A stretch of 64,000 nucleotides of DNA, from the NCBI RefSeq assembly GCF_921293095.1, contig NC_060251.1:38979644-39043643 (forward strand), written 5' to 3'. A program made the position numbers and the translations under genes. Positions 43,181 through 56,346 of the stretch are shown piece by piece. A model generated the notes under the pieces. It saw only the letters and a list, made by a program, of their open reading frames with translations. It did not search any database and was not told the origin of the DNA. This DNA comes from Ischnura elegans. Taxonomy: Eukaryota > Arthropoda > Insecta > Odonata > Coenagrionidae. Each line of letters starts with the position of its first letter. The stretch's first letter is position 1.

Positions 43181-45688
43181 GGCCGTATTCATAGTTTTCG
43201 TAGTAAGCTACTAATGCCTGAGTAGCGTTTTTAGTAGTAGCATACTAGCACAATGGTATTCAAGATCGTTAGTAAGGGCTACTAAGCTTAGTATGCTACT
43301 ATATTAGTAGCCGGCTCTTAGTCGCCCTCCGGCCTTGTCTAAGGGAGCTACTAAATATGGCGGACCGTTGTGGACCGCACAATAATCTTTACACTGTTTT
43401 CTTTACGATTCATTTCTGCATTGTAAAATTTTTCGTTTCTACTCCGACATTGAGGTGTATTTCTGCTTTTCGAATATTTATGTGCATAATACTGACGCTA
43501 CTAGTTATGTTTTTTCCATACTCATAACGCATACACTAGTGAAAACAAATATCGGAAGTGCAAAAATATGCAATATATATCATCCATGACTACAAGGCCG
43601 TTTGTAAAAAAATAACTGCATCTCAAACATACAAATGCTTCGGTAGTACTCATAACTATATCATTTCCCAATGGTATAGCATACTTTGTGTGTACAGCAT
43701 TCAAAAAATATATCTGCGATGCGATATCACATCGAATGATCCATTATTAAGTAGAAATTTCGTAGCATTTTGTTGAATCAATTTGGATTCTTCTAAGTGA
43801 GCTACTAAGAGGTACTGATTTAGTATGCTACTAGCCAGCTCGGTAGCGCTTTGTGTTCAACCCGCTAGGCTATGCTTGACAACACTGCATCCGACTCCTC
43901 CGCGGCGCGGAATATTCGTAAAACCATCAATCAAAAGAAATTTATTCAGCATAATGTATCAAATTTCTACTTCATAATGGATAATTCGATGTGGTATCAT
44001 ATCGCATATATATTTTTTTGATTGCTGGACACAAAAATTATGCTATACCATTGGGAAAGGATAGATTTAGAGTACTAACAAAGCATTTGTATGTTTGAGA
44101 TGCAGTTATTATTTTACAAAACAGCCGTCAATATTTGTATTCACCAGTGTATGTGCTATGAGTATGGAAAAACATTTCTAGCAACGCCAGTATTATACAC
44201 ATTTATATTCGCAAAGCAAAAATACACCTCAATATCGAAGTAGAAACGAAAAATTTTACAATGCAGAAATGAATTGTAAAGAAAACAACGTTAAGGTAAA
44301 TGTGTTAATGACACACATTTATTGCGTAAAAAATACCTACGTGCGAGAAATTAGAAACATATGTTTCCAACTCCTAAAATGTTATACTTAAGGAAACAAC
44401 AATCTGCCTCGCCACATTTAAAATTTTCAAATATTGACAGCGTAAAACTGCGGAAAAATAGGGCATATAGTTTGCTAGAGGTGGTTAATGTAAAAAACAA
44501 AGCATAACTAACCTAACTTGTTTTACTTATTTATTGCTGATTATATCATAAATACCACTACAACGCACACAACATTTCACTTTAGATTTCACGAGCTGTC
44601 TTTATGAAACTTGTAATCACTACATTCCGAATCAACTTATTCAAAGAAAAACTTGGCTCATAATTAATTTAAAACACTATAACGTAGCACTAATAAAGTA
44701 TGATGATCAGTTTTCCAATTACTCTGCACACACTAAAAGAATTTGCACTTCTTGAAGTTCGAAAGTATTCTTCACATCTCACTTCACACTCGTCACTTGC
44801 GATTTAGAATCACTTCATGTTATTTCACATTACCATTACGTAGACAATGAAATGAATAGGCTGAAACAAATTGCTAAACCAGTTATTGTAACAACACACT
44901 GCAACAAACTTCCAATCTCACAATCACTCGTACCGTAACAAAAAAAAACAACAGCGTAACGAAATGCGTGAAATGTAAACACTGGTAATGTCTCACGATG
45001 AAGTGATCAGAATAAATAATAAAATCTAACAGAATTTGTTAGCCTACAAACGAATGAAAATTAATGCCCATTCGCAGTATTACTAAAGAACAACTACTTC
45101 ATATATGAAGCATATTCCCTTCTTAACAGTTAGATACCTTTGATGGAAATGTATAGGGTTGATTAAACCAGTATGGAAGCAATAAATAATTTTTCCGAAG
45201 CTCATACACTCACAAATCACTTCACTTGTCGCTTCACTCTTTACTTCATCGTCTATGTGTAATAAATTCACTTAGGGGCACACTGAATGCACAAATTGTG
45301 TTCACTTACACTAGAGGCACAAGTTCACTGCGCGTCGTAGCTTCCTCGCAGCTACACAAAACTTTCAATTCCTGTCAACAATTACACTACATACGTTGCC
45401 TGCCTTACTTTAAGAATGGATTCTCGTATTCCATTTTGGCACAAATGCATAAAAACTCTATAATAGTATACAAATAATACCGGAGTTCGATCATCCACAA
45501 CGGTCCGCCATATTTAGTAGCTCCCTTAGACAAGGCCGGAAGCCGACTAATAATCGGCTACTAAGATAGTAGCATACCAAGCTTAGTAGCCCTTACTAAC
45601 GATCTATGAATACCATTTTGCTAGTATTATACTACTTAGTACGCTACTTAGGCGTTAGTAGCTTACTAAGGAAACTATGAATACGGCC
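43181..45688. mobile_element. 2.5-kb foldback DNA element with about 195-bp terminal inverted repeats
   Basis: The left end (43181-43374) starts GGCCGTATTCATAGTTTTC and the right end (45494-45688) is its inverse at roughly 90 percent identity. The arms are full of CTACTAA/TTAGTAG units. Inside lies a second inverted pair (43392-43795 against 43929-44291), separated by about 130 bp that again contains CTACTAA-type sequence. No transposase frame was found and no target duplication is obvious, so superfamily assignment is open. Confidence 0.75.
43392..44291. repeat. internal inverted repeat of the foldback element
   Basis: Arms of about 400 and 360 bp share CATTTCTGCATTGTAAAATT, TTGAGGTGTATTT, ACTGCATCTCAAACATACAA and CCCAATGGTATAGCATA in inverted order, with many substitutions. 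Confidence 0.75.
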
Positions 45689-45778
45689 GGCAGATTCCAA
45701 GGTAAGACCTGTGGCACAATCCCAGCAAGAGAACTGATGGAAACAGTCGTTACTTCGTACATTTCTACATCAATCGTG

Positions 45779-46022
45779 GTAATGAATACTTCTACATCTA
45801 CATAATACCCCTCAAGCCGCCTAAAAGGCGTGTGGCGAGGGGTGTTAGGACACCAGCCATTTGCACACAAAAAGGAAATGCTCTGACGAAATTACGACCG
45901 GCATTAATTTAAGTTCCTCATGGTTCGGGGATAAAAGGAATTCGCATATCTATCCGTTCGACAAAATATCTCTCTTAATCTATCGCTTCTGTCGGACCTG
46001 GATGTGGGGCTCTAATATTATC
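45779..46022 (-). mobile_element. LINE 3' end, minus strand
   Basis: The minus strand reads decayed ORF2 end (GAGCCCCACATC, AGAGAGATATTTTGTCGAAC), then CTAACACCCCTCGCCACACG and ATGTAGATGTAGAAGT. It is the same subfamily as 24856-25192. Confidence 0.6.
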
Positions 46023-46334
46023 TTCTCCGTTTCGCTGTCGCTACTGAAATACACTTCCTTATTGATTGAATACACTTCCACACTTTATTTGTTTGACTTA
46101 TTTTTTTATTAATTTTGTTTCAAGATTAAATGATGAAGCAAAAGATCTTTGAAAACTTTTCTTTAAGATTTATTTTTGCAAATTTTTGTATAAAAATGGG
46201 TCAATAACTCTCTCTCTATACGCTCTTAAGTACAGGCGTTCGCAGAACCTTTCGTGATACCTGAATGGTTTATTACTCTTTTAAATACGCTTCCACTCTT
46301 AATTTCACGATCTCGATAAATTCCAAAGCCTACG

Positions 46335-46545
46335 ATTCATTATGAAAGGATAGGTTTAAAGCGGTAGTCTCCGAACTACGGCCCGCGGGACACTTGGAGG
46401 TAGAGGGGGAACAATTTCCTTCCAATGGGACAAATTGCACGTCGAAGATTTTTGATTGGGTATCCAATGGCTTCAACCTGGATTTGCACCCGGGACCATT
46501 CGAAGAGTAACCATGCACTCTACCCGCTAGGTAACCACGTTCTCA
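46335..46545 (-). mobile_element. tRNA-derived SINE (family 3)
   Basis: The minus strand starts GTGGTTACCTAGCGGGTAGA with an A box (TAGCGGGTAGAGTGC) and B box GGTGCAAATCC, followed by a 150-bp body. No acceptor stem pairing is seen, so it is not a functional tRNA gene. Confidence 0.55.
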
Positions 46546-47440
46546 TTCTATAAATAATTGAAAAGAACATATATTTTGATTCTGTTTTACTTGGAACCCT
46601 TTTCCCCAGCTTCCGTTTGATTGTTAATTTGTCCCACGGGCTGCAAATTTTGGATATTTTGGAAATTTGGATATTTGGAAAAAAAGGGTTTTGAAGCACG
46701 CCCAGTATTAGGAATGAATTTTCCTCCATCGCACATAACCTGCAATCACTTCAGAAAATATTATTGGATTTCTCACTGATCATAACATATAATGATGGGT
46801 TACATAAGCCTGATATTCACTGAAGAGCCGGACCAACCATACGATAATACCATGAGAAAAATGTTAAAGGAATAATCATAAAACCAAAAGAATAAATGTA
46901 ATTCTTTTCTCACGTTATCCGAGATAATGCGCATTGCGATTAACATACAATTAAGTACATATTTTCTTCAGGGATTTCTTACATTTTTATCTCTAACCTT
47001 ATTCAGAAGTCAATGCAGTTCCCTAGTTCTGAGTACTTTATGCATTTGTACCTCTATGTGAAAATGGAGGCATCTATAATATCTATTTTAATCTATAATA
47101 GATATATATGAGATTTCAATGCTTAGTTGTATGCGTTAATCATTCTGATACCATGGGCGCCTTATCAGTTATTTATTTACTTTGCATAAACGCCTAAGTT
47201 AAAATTGATACATTAATAGTGTGCGCTATGGATTAGCAAAATTCCATTTCTTCCTGAATAATGTTCCTCTCAATTTCTTAAAACTTAATAATTTTCCCTA
47301 GCTAATTTTAGGCTATATTTGTATGGTATAAGGGTTTTAATGTTATAAGTGCAGTTATACCATTCCACAGGAAGATAAGTCTTGAAAACCTGAGGGAGAA
47401 AACTCCCCATATTCATTGCTCCAATGTCTATCGTACGACT
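46546..47440. other. stretch without recognised gene
   Basis: AT-rich, short frames only. Confidence 0.35.
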
Positions 47441-47550
47441 AAGTGGCGTAGCCATGGGGTGGGGGGAGGGTTTTCCGGGTTATAGCCTTGAGCGCCCTTG
47501 AGCCTTTAAAAGATGCGCAAGAAACTTCACATACTTTATTTTAACGAATA

Positions 47551-49688
47551 CTAGCTGACCCGGCGAACTTCGTACCGCCTAACAATCAATGAACTTACAG
47601 TTTACTTACACCATTTATAAATCAAGAGCGGCTGTATCGTTTTTAATCATGTTTAATTTATTATAATAAAATAAGGATACAAATTCAATAAAACTACGTA
47701 AATGAGTACCAAAATTGCTTGTCAGAAAGACATTTTCTTTATTGAATCTACATAGGGTGAATCGGAGCACGTTTACGCGGATTTTTTTCAACAAATTTTC
47801 TTACGTTTTAGCTTAAGAAATTTTGGGCATTGTGGTTTAATAAAGCAGTTCATGAAATGAAAATTATACGCATTCAGTTGTTGGCTATTTGCGTTATTAG
47901 CTGTAAAAAAATGTTTTTAGGTCCAAGTCTGTTGCATGCACTTGGCCCATTCAGGGGGCAGGTTCACACGACCCCAGACCGACGCTTAACTGATGCTCAA
48001 AATCGTGCAAGAAAAGCCCCTATGAAGCAGCATTCGCATTAAATGACTTAAGGTGCGCCAGTTTTAGTATCTCTGTTTGGAAAAAATGCACTGCGTAAAC
48101 GTACTGCATGCGTAAACGCACCACGGTGAGCCCTACACATTCGGGTTTAATGTCTTGCGTCAAGCACCTTCTGAGAAACAACAGTTTTTGTTTTGTTATC
48201 AGGCGCAAGATGAAGCGGATGAAGCTAAATAAATATAGCGAAGCAAAGCAGTGACGCAGCGAGGGGAGGTTTTGGGGGATAAACCCCCCCCCCCCCAAGA
48301 GCTTAGAGAATTTTTTTATGAAAGATTTTGTTATTAATATTAGGGGGACGGATGACTAACAAACAAAATATATTTAACTATTCACACAGCCACAAAACCC
48401 ACTATTTTGAACAATTTATCTTAAAAAATGTCTGGGGGAAGTGCCCCCACACTTCCCGCTTACCTTATTACCTTAGCGAGTTTTCTATACCCTACAGACT
48501 CGTGGTATTAGCTGCGCCCAAAACCCCCAATCCTAGCTACGCACTTGAAGCGAAGGAAGAAATACAGAGGATGGTTTATCGACTCGTGAACATAGCACGC
48601 TAAATTGACCATGAGAAAATCATGGGTTTTCATTAGCACATGAGCACAAACATCACAAAAACTGAAAGAATGACCATGCGATTTTTTAATCGTTATCACG
48701 AATGCAACACGAATTGTAAATTGAATACGTTTAAACTCAAAAGGGCATATGAGTTGAGATCATGGAATCTACGGAATGAGGACTTCCTAACCTTTGAATT
48801 TTCCTTTGAGTAAAGTTGCGTGAATCACATTCATCACCAATTTTTTTAATGACCAAACACGTTCCGTTGGATAGTTATGGTTGGTTTAGGCTTCGAAAGA
48901 TCATGAGCACAGAAACTACATTTTTCTGTAAATCGTGCCTTGGTAAGCCAGGTACGTCCAAGGACTTAAAATATTCAGATAGATATTTGGTGATTTCGTC
49001 TTCGTTTGTTACACATTTAAAAGATTAGAATCCATGCAGAGTACGAACTATTTGAATTTACCTCGTTTTAGTCATCCACATCTTCGTTCTTGCTCGCTAA
49101 ATCAACTATCTTTGATTCTTTTGGTGATCAATCATATTCTGGAACTCTTTGTTGATGAGCTCACCTTCCGCTGAAACTCATTCAAAGGAAATGAGTTAAA
49201 ACTACTCGATTCCTCGACAGGAACACGGACATTACCGTTTGTCAACAATTGCTTGGAGATTTGTTTACAAACACGGTAGTGAAGTGTCAACTCGAGCTGG
49301 GCCACGGCTGGGCTTACAATCAGCTCGAATTGAATTTAAAAAATGTAATTTCAATTTAATTAATATTTTGAATATATTTAGTAATTAAAATGTTATATTG
49401 TTACTAAATTCAGTTATTAAAGTGGTAAAAACAAAACAAATTATTTAATTTGTAGTTTTGACCGACTTATCAATTGTTGTGTTACTATAACTCCTAAAAG
49501 CATGTCCATAGGAAAGAGATGAATTTTTTTGTGAAATTATCCTTTTTTTAATGGCCTATATGTTAACCCCGCCTGAGACGAATCCAAAGAACCAAATCTC
49601 ATTGAAATCGGTGCAGCCGTTCTCGAGTTTTAAGTGTTCTAACTAACACGATTTTCGACTTTCTTTTATATATACAGGTATATAGATT
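47551..49688 (+). mobile_element. CTAGCTGACCCGGC-type repeat inserted in the outer MITE
   Basis: Begins CTAGCTGACCCGGCGAACTT and ends with AAATCGGTGCAGCCGTTCTC, followed by a TATATA..TATAGAT tail. Sequences with this start and end recur widely in insect genomes; I do not assign a class. No long frame is present. It is itself interrupted by the MITE at 48249. Confidence 0.5.
48249..48547. mobile_element. hAT-type MITE, 299 bp, innermost of three nested elements
   Basis: Ends CAGTGACGCAGCGAGGGG and CCTAGCTACGCACTTG. Flanks AAGCAAAG and AAGCGAAG are an 8-bp duplication with one mismatch. A run of C residues lies near the left end. Confidence 0.7.
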
Positions 49689-49864
49689 TGTACAAAATTA
49701 CTATTTTTGAGCCATAATAATCACGTTTTCAACATCAAAAATCCCTAAAATTTCCGGACCCCCCCTTTTCTCTGGGGTGTTTTCCATACAACCCGGAAGG
49801 GCCCCGAGATCTCCGGTAAACCCATCATTTCAAACAAAATCCTCGCTACGCTACTGGTACGGCT

Positions 49865-52800
49865 GTTATAAAACACTAAAGTATTTTACTTACGAAAGGG
49901 GAGTATGCAAAATGCAATGAACAGCACCAAATTTATACACGAGTTAAGGTTACTGGATCCTATACCTCAACTGTATTTGACCGTATTAGAAACATCCGTT
50001 TGCGGTACATACACGTGGGACCTATTTACTATCGAGTAAAATAAGAGAGGCAACGAATTATGAAACGTACCATTCGCCAGTGAAGCACCGCTCGCCTCGT
50101 AACAACAGAAAATCTTCTTTGTAGAGAACTATTATATTTCCTTACGCATGCTAAGTCGTACTGAAAAATTTAGTTTCTCAAGGACTTTTAATTAATGATT
50201 TTAAATGTAAGTATCATTTCCTATGCTAAAGTAAACAATTCATGTGAAATAAAATTGCCTGATACCAAAACAAACAGACCCGCTTCCTGGTAGGGGAACT
50301 AGATTACCCATCTCGAAACGAAAAGCACGAATCTATTTTTTAGAAAATAGTTCATAAATTATAATCACCACTAGAAGAGAGTAACTGAAATAAAATGTAA
50401 TTTCTAGTAGCAAATGAGAATAATGTAAAAACACCGTGGCCAATTTTAAACCAAAATTTTACTTTCTTCTTCGAGATACTTCTTGGCCCTGTTCTCTCTT
50501 AACCGAACATGACGAATTCACCGTTAGATCTACCGATAGCTCTCACTTCATATCATTACTAGATTTATCAGTGCATGACTGCAGCCGTCAAATCTCTGCC
50601 GTAATAAGGATTCATAGAGTACAGATAGCAGTAGAAAAGTAAGAGCGCGGTACAGTTATCAGTTAAGCTACCCACATATGAAAGAATATCGCCATCAAGC
50701 CAGTAACTTTCTGGCTAACGGGTACTCACTAAGTTCTCGCATACAATTTAATTCGTCTGAATAAATTTAGCCCTTCAAAATGACAAAGTATTTAATAAAT
50801 TATTTCTCCGGCGTTTTCCGGAAGATGGAATATTTTTCTCGAACGTAAACTTTGTAACATTCACATAGTTATTGTTAACTATGTGGATTTCCATTTTAAG
50901 ATTTCTTGGATGAATTAATATAACTTAAACTACTTATTTCAAAAGATTTATTTAAAAATAAGGGGTATAAGTAATAGTTATTCATCCGAGAAATCTTGAA
51001 AATTCTCTACTCAAATATAAAGGAAAAAATCTGAACTGACCTTTTCATCGTTTTGTTACCTTCGATTATTGAGATATATTTAATCTACTAAGATAATTAC
51101 AGACTTTCTTCAACAGCCATATGACTTTGAGAATGTTCGATCTCTATTAAGCAGACGTGTCCTCAGAATCCAATGAAGGCATTTCTCGGTTTCTAGACCC
51201 CGATGCCCGTACCAACCGCTAGCTAATAGAAAGGCTTAGGAAAAAAGGAACATCATACATCTTTCTTACGGTTGGACAAGAGATCAGCTTCCTGGGAATA
51301 AAATGTTTCCGTTGAGAGCCATGTTTCCGGTTCGTCCACCACAAGGATAATATAGTTACTTACGTTTGGTTTAACCCAGATAATCCTAACGGCATGACCG
51401 AACATTAAAACCTGTATGTAGTCACTTCAGTGATATAACCTCCTGGATGATTTTCTGGCAGTAGTAACAAATAATTGAATACCATTTAATCCTCCACATC
51501 GGCTTTTTGAATTTTATTTCCTCTAGCCATTTTTATCTCCTTGATGTTGTCTAGGAAATACGCTGACGCGTATGCAAAGCGCTTTAAAATAATTTACACA
51601 AAATTTCAGTTAGCCCTTGTCTGAAACCCTCCTTAATACTACTCCATAAAAAAGGAACTCAATGTAAATGTAATTTTCAACATAATCCTAATTAATTTGC
51701 AAATTATGTTGGAGGCCATTAAAGGGGCAAGGAAGTGGCTTACGGCCAGCAGTCACCACGCGCAACATTCAGCGCACTGTTTTATTGATTACTAATTTAG
51801 CCCATAAGAGTAAGTTATGCCGCCAAGCCCCCATTGTTAGTAGGGATATGGAGAAATGAAAAAAATTATGACTTAAATACTCTCTTCTCCATTTTTGTAT
51901 GGTTACCAGGAATATCTAACCTCAAATCGAGTACTAAAAATATTCAGCTATTCCTTTCTAGCCTGCCTAAATAACTTTCGATGGCGGTGATTTACGGTTT
52001 TGATATTATGTTAGGTAAGTTTAATTTTTCTAAACGACGTATTTTAGTGAAATGCCAGACTTCGACGAGAACGAGATCCTGGGTTACCGAAATTTAGGTT
52101 CTGATCTATATTAAAATTTAACTGAAAGTAAAATCAGAAAGTTCATAAGTGTAAAAACAAAATTATGTATCACCTCACACGCCAAAGCTACAGTTTGGTG
52201 CTGAAATTGGGAAACAAATATCCTTTCTAAATCTTAAAGAAAGCTCGGAGCGAAATCTACAATTCTTGAACAATGAATATTTTACGTAACCCCAGCTATG
52301 ATTAGAGAATACTTTATTACTAGATAAAACTATGACCACATGGAAATTCACGAAAATTGACTCTTATCGATTAAATAATTTATGTTTCAAAATGTCAACG
52401 TACAAGTACCATCAAGCAACTCAAAAAATGTCAAAACAATGAATATCTCATCATTAATATTTAATCATCCACGATAATTATTCTGGTATTCGACTATTTT
52501 CATGGCCCGCCTTATGCAAGCTTAAAGGTTCATAATTATATCATACCAGACTCACGCTAAGCATTTACTCTACACCAGTAATTTCTAACCTTTATACCAT
52601 AAGTAAAGCTTTGCTAATAAAATTATTTGAGATGAACTGGGTCGTTTTTCTTATAAAAAAATTAATCCTTTCAAACCGTTATCTACCATTGGAAAAAATA
52701 TTCTTCCTGGAGTTATTCAATTTTTTAAGCCGTGGAATGCCCAATTTTCCCACTGCTAGATCTTTTTACTGTTAGACCAAGGAATTTTTCTAAAGATACT

Positions 52801-53480
52801 GGAATTTCTTAATAAAATTGCTTAACATAGAAAATTAAGAGGAGAAAAAAATCAGAGAAATAGAGTCCCATTGAATTAAGCCTCAAACTGTATTTTTGCC
52901 ACTAGCAATACAATTTGGGTTTGTTCGCTGCAAAACTCGGTCAGCGCATAGGCAAACTCGTAATTTACAGTTTATACTATTCGCAAATAACAATGATAAC
53001 ACATAAATTTTATAGTCTATTTTAGAAAGTTGAAGACGAACTAAACAGTATTTGAAGTACCTTCATCAATACGCAACATTTCCGACTTAACCCTTTAAGT
53101 AAGCCAAGATGTTTTAGAAAGATGCTAAATATTCTTAACAAAATGGTTTCACAGGGAAAATTATAAGGGGAGAAAAAACAGAGAAAGAGTTTCCCGTAAA
53201 AGTAAGCAAGCCTCTCACTTTATTTTTACCACGATATGTAAAACAATTTTTACTTGAATTCTAGGGATAAGCGTTATAAATTTCAATTCGCAATTTCCCT
53301 GGTGAGCACAGGAAAACCATAGAAATTATATTGCAATGAGTTTTCTTTAATATACTCTCTTTAAGTAAAAGTTATAAGTGAAATGTTGGAGTTGAAATAG
53401 AAGAGATAACGAGCAGTACGTCACAAAATCGTGTCATTCGTCGAGTGATGCGTCTTCTTAACATGATACGTTAAGATGGC
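49865..53480. other. long stretch without recognised gene
   Basis: AT-rich sequence with only short frames and no paired repeats noticed. Confidence 0.4.
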
Positions 53481-53487
53481 AACGACT

Positions 53488-53525
53488 TGACGTCCCATCC
53501 GACGGACGGAGTGCCGCAAGAAGAC
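53488..53525 (-). mobile_element. SINE (family 1) fragment
   Basis: The minus strand contains CACTCCGTCCGTCGGATGGG and ACGTC, an exact match to part of the SINE body at 5178-5203. The rest of the copy is not recognisable. Confidence 0.5.
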
Positions 53526-53786
53526 AGAAATTGACTAAGTTACGGTGGGATTAACCTTCTTGTGTAAATTACCATCCTCTGAGCAATACTACTGAACCAG
53601 CCATAATTCAAACCCGATTCGGGCCTCCCTTGACACTGCAGGATTCGCAACAACCCAACCAGCAAAAAGTAAAACCGCCTTTTTGGAGACGAATCACTCT
53701 AGCTCCACCGATGTGTTTCGCTGGCGTTTCAATCATTTAAAACGCAGAGTTCTTTTGCCAATTCAGTCAACTTGAGCTTTCGAGGG

Positions 53787-54087
53787 CACGGGCGCAGCTA
53801 TCAATTAAGGCAAGGAGGGGGGGTTTAGGCGAAAACACTGGGGTGTCTGAGGGTGTGGAATACCCAGGGTAAGCGGGAGGTGCGGGGGCCCTCCCCTTGA
53901 AAATTTTTCATATAAATTGTTCAGAATGGTGAGTTTTGCGGCCTTCTGAGGGATATTTTATTAATATTTACAGTATTCTATAAGTAATATTAATCCAATG
54001 AAGTGAAATGGATTAAACTTCAAAATTTCTCTGAGCTGTGGGGGGGTTTTATCCCCCAAAACCCGCCCCCCCTCGCTGCGCCTCTTG
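53787..54087 (-). mobile_element. hAT-type MITE, 301 bp
   Basis: Ends CACGGGCGCAGCTATC and CTCGCTGCGCCTCTTG. Flanks TTCGAGGG and TTTGAGGG are an 8-bp duplication with one mismatch. The interior matches the copies at 27402 and 48249 in reverse. Confidence 0.72.
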
Positions 54088-54526
54088 TTTGAGGGTATAC
54101 TGAACCGATCCTTGTCAATAACCACATGTATCTCAAGCATGAAAATTATGCCTCAGAATTTTATCTTAACAATAACGTTCAAATTTTATGGCGAATAAAA
54201 TATTTACAAGGATCTACTCTACAAGCCTTGAATATATCGAGATAATATACGATCGGTCGCGCGAGAATATTGATCTTTTTCTGCGCAGCATTATGTTTTT
54301 TTTAATCATTAGAGTCTTTTTTTACACATTCATGTAAGATTTTTCTCTATGATGCATCTTCATTTATTTACGTGTATAGACCTCGCATGACAATTGAATT
54401 ATAATTTTTGTACTAATTTAGATTTTCTATATATACCAAAAAATACTAACATTGGATTCACCCTGTGGTTTAAATGTGTTTTACTGACTATTACATAGTT
54501 GGGTCTAAGGTTTCCGCGGGGTTTCT

Positions 54527-54582
54527 CCGTATGAGTCACGGCTTTTGTGCGGAGGAACGCCCGAAAGACGTGACTCATACGG
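54527..54582. repeat. 14-bp inverted repeat, CCGTATGAGTCACG
   Basis: Perfect arms 54527-54540 and 54569-54582 with a 28-nt loop containing GGAGGAACGCCCGAAAGA. It may be a decayed Penelope-like hairpin, but the core is not clear. Confidence 0.5.
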
Positions 54583-55249
54583 CTATCACATAGTTTTTGA
54601 TTGTATCGATCTATCATTTCTTAGATATTTCTCACTCCCGCATTTTTGTATAGGTCACATTTTGACATATTTAAATTCACTTCAAAGACTTCCCGAAGTA
54701 ATTTTTTTTACTACGGCCTCCTTTGCATCCAATCTTCTTAGATATTAAATCAACCTAGGGCGTTAGTAAAGTTATGCGCTTCTGATATCCCGTTCTGTTA
54801 TCCTATTCTGCGCTCCCGTACGGGAGTACTTCTCGAATTCCGTGTATATTACACCCATTATTTGAAAAAGGAAACTTAACACCAATACTAGGGACGGATA
54901 TAAATGGAGCCCAAAATGAATCTCTCCTCCTCCCCCTTAAGGGGAATTATATAGCTTTTAAGCTGTTTTCAGTCCGCCGCATAAAGCAAGAGAAGTACTT
55001 CTTATCCTTTAACTACCAATGTGCTGCCGAATTTTTTACATTTGAAATTAAATTTCAAAATAAGTAAGGAATTCATTTCAAATTTTAACTATGTCATATC
55101 ATAGGGTTTCCTAGTATAAAATGACTCATCTTTACCTTAAGTTGATCTTGACTTCAATAGGGATATATTACTAAACTATGCATTTAAATATACGTGGATA
55201 ATGACTAAGGCGGCAAAATTGATGTAGCGTAAGAGAGATGAGAATAACA

Positions 55250-56055
55250 AGCCTTGTGTGGCTAGTCTCACATCTATTGAGGCAGTACCGCTTAGTTATA
55301 ATATGAGAATGGGCTTTCGCGGTTTGACACCAGAAACTTAAAAAAAAACTTAAAGTTACACCCTCATGTGAGCTTTCACCTACGAAGGAGACAAGTTTGA
55401 TTTAGTAAAATACTACCATTCGGCAAAAATCTGCTAAGTGATAATGAGAGGAAAAGATTTCATTTCCTAAAACAATGAAACCGGAATTCTTGGGCTCGAA
55501 TTGTGAACCATCCATTTTTGGAGCAAATTTTTCATGCATTGTGTGGCGAGTCTCAAATTCACCGAAAAAGTACCATTTCATTACATATGAAAATGAACTT
55601 CCTCTTGGTAAGAATGAGAAGAAAGCTCCATTTTCTTGGGGTCGAACTATGAACTGTCCAATTACGGAGCAAGTTTTTTGAGGATGAGGGGGGATGACGT
55701 ACCTTATGGAGCGAGTCTCACATCTATTGAAAATTACCATTTAATTGCAATATGAGAACGAACTTATGCGTTTTATCGTCAGAATCTTCAAAAAGTTAAG
55801 TTTAAAACCCTCATAGGGCAAAATTATACAACATTAGCAAAAACAGATGAAAAATAAGAATGAATCGTTTTCACAAAGTTACGCCTCGGACCATCAAAAA
55901 TAGATGAGTTTGAATTAGGTGTAATCCTCTATTTAACAGTAAATTTCAAAGTAGCAATGAAAGAAAAAGCACTAATTTAATTTTTTTTAATGAAACCAAA
56001 ATTCTCGGGGTCGAACTATGAACCATCCAATTTCGGAGCATGTCTTCCGAGAATG
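55250..56055 (+). repeat. degenerate tandem array of about 150-bp to longer units
   Basis: Two modules alternate. Module Y (GCGAGTCTCACATCTATTG...ATGAGAACGAACTT type) occurs at about 55261, 55548 and 55711. Module X (GGTCGAACTATGAACCATCC type, with CGGAGCA) occurs at about 55490, 55637 and 56005. Spacing varies, so the array has decayed. Confidence 0.6.
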
Positions 56056-56086
56056 AAAGGGGATGAATGAGGAAGTCATGAGGAGT

Positions 56087-56290
56087 TTGGAAGGAAAAGA
56101 CGGAGAGGGTTTGCAAGAGAGGAAGAGGAGAGAGTGAGAGAAAGAGAGAGGGGAGGGAGAGAAATGGGATGGGCGGGCAAGGCGGCTGAGGAAGTGGATA
56201 CAAGAGGGGGAGGGGGACGCGGAGAGATTCAAAGGAGTCGGAGGTGGGGGAAGAGGGGTAGTGGGAGGAGGGGAAGGGAGCTGTTGGCGT
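56087..56290 (+). promoter_or_regulatory. polypurine tract with GAGA-type repeats
   Basis: About 200 bp almost entirely of A and G on the plus strand, including GAGAGAGTGAGAGAAAGAGA. It lies immediately upstream of a TATA box. GAGA-rich sequence is typical of some insect promoters, and such tracts can form triplex DNA. The open frames here on both strands are by-products of composition. Confidence 0.5.
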
Positions 56291-56316
56291 GCCAGGGGCC
56301 AGTATCTGGGTCGCAT

Positions 56317-56324
56317 TATAAAAG
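56317..56324 (+). promoter_or_regulatory. TATA box
   Basis: TATAAAAG in the context CGCATTATAAAAGACAAC. A start site would be expected at about 56345-56355. Confidence 0.5.
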
Positions 56325-56346
56325 ACAACGCGTCCGATGGTTCCTG

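Larger units (their letters stand above)
47441..49856. mobile_element. outer hAT-type MITE carrying nested insertions
   Basis: Ends AAGTGGCGTAGCCATGGGG and CTCGCTACGCTACTG. Flanks GTACGACT (47433-47440) and GTACGGCT (49857-49864) are an 8-bp duplication with one mismatch. The element's own sequence is only the outer segments; the middle is a second repeat (47551-49688). Confidence 0.6.
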
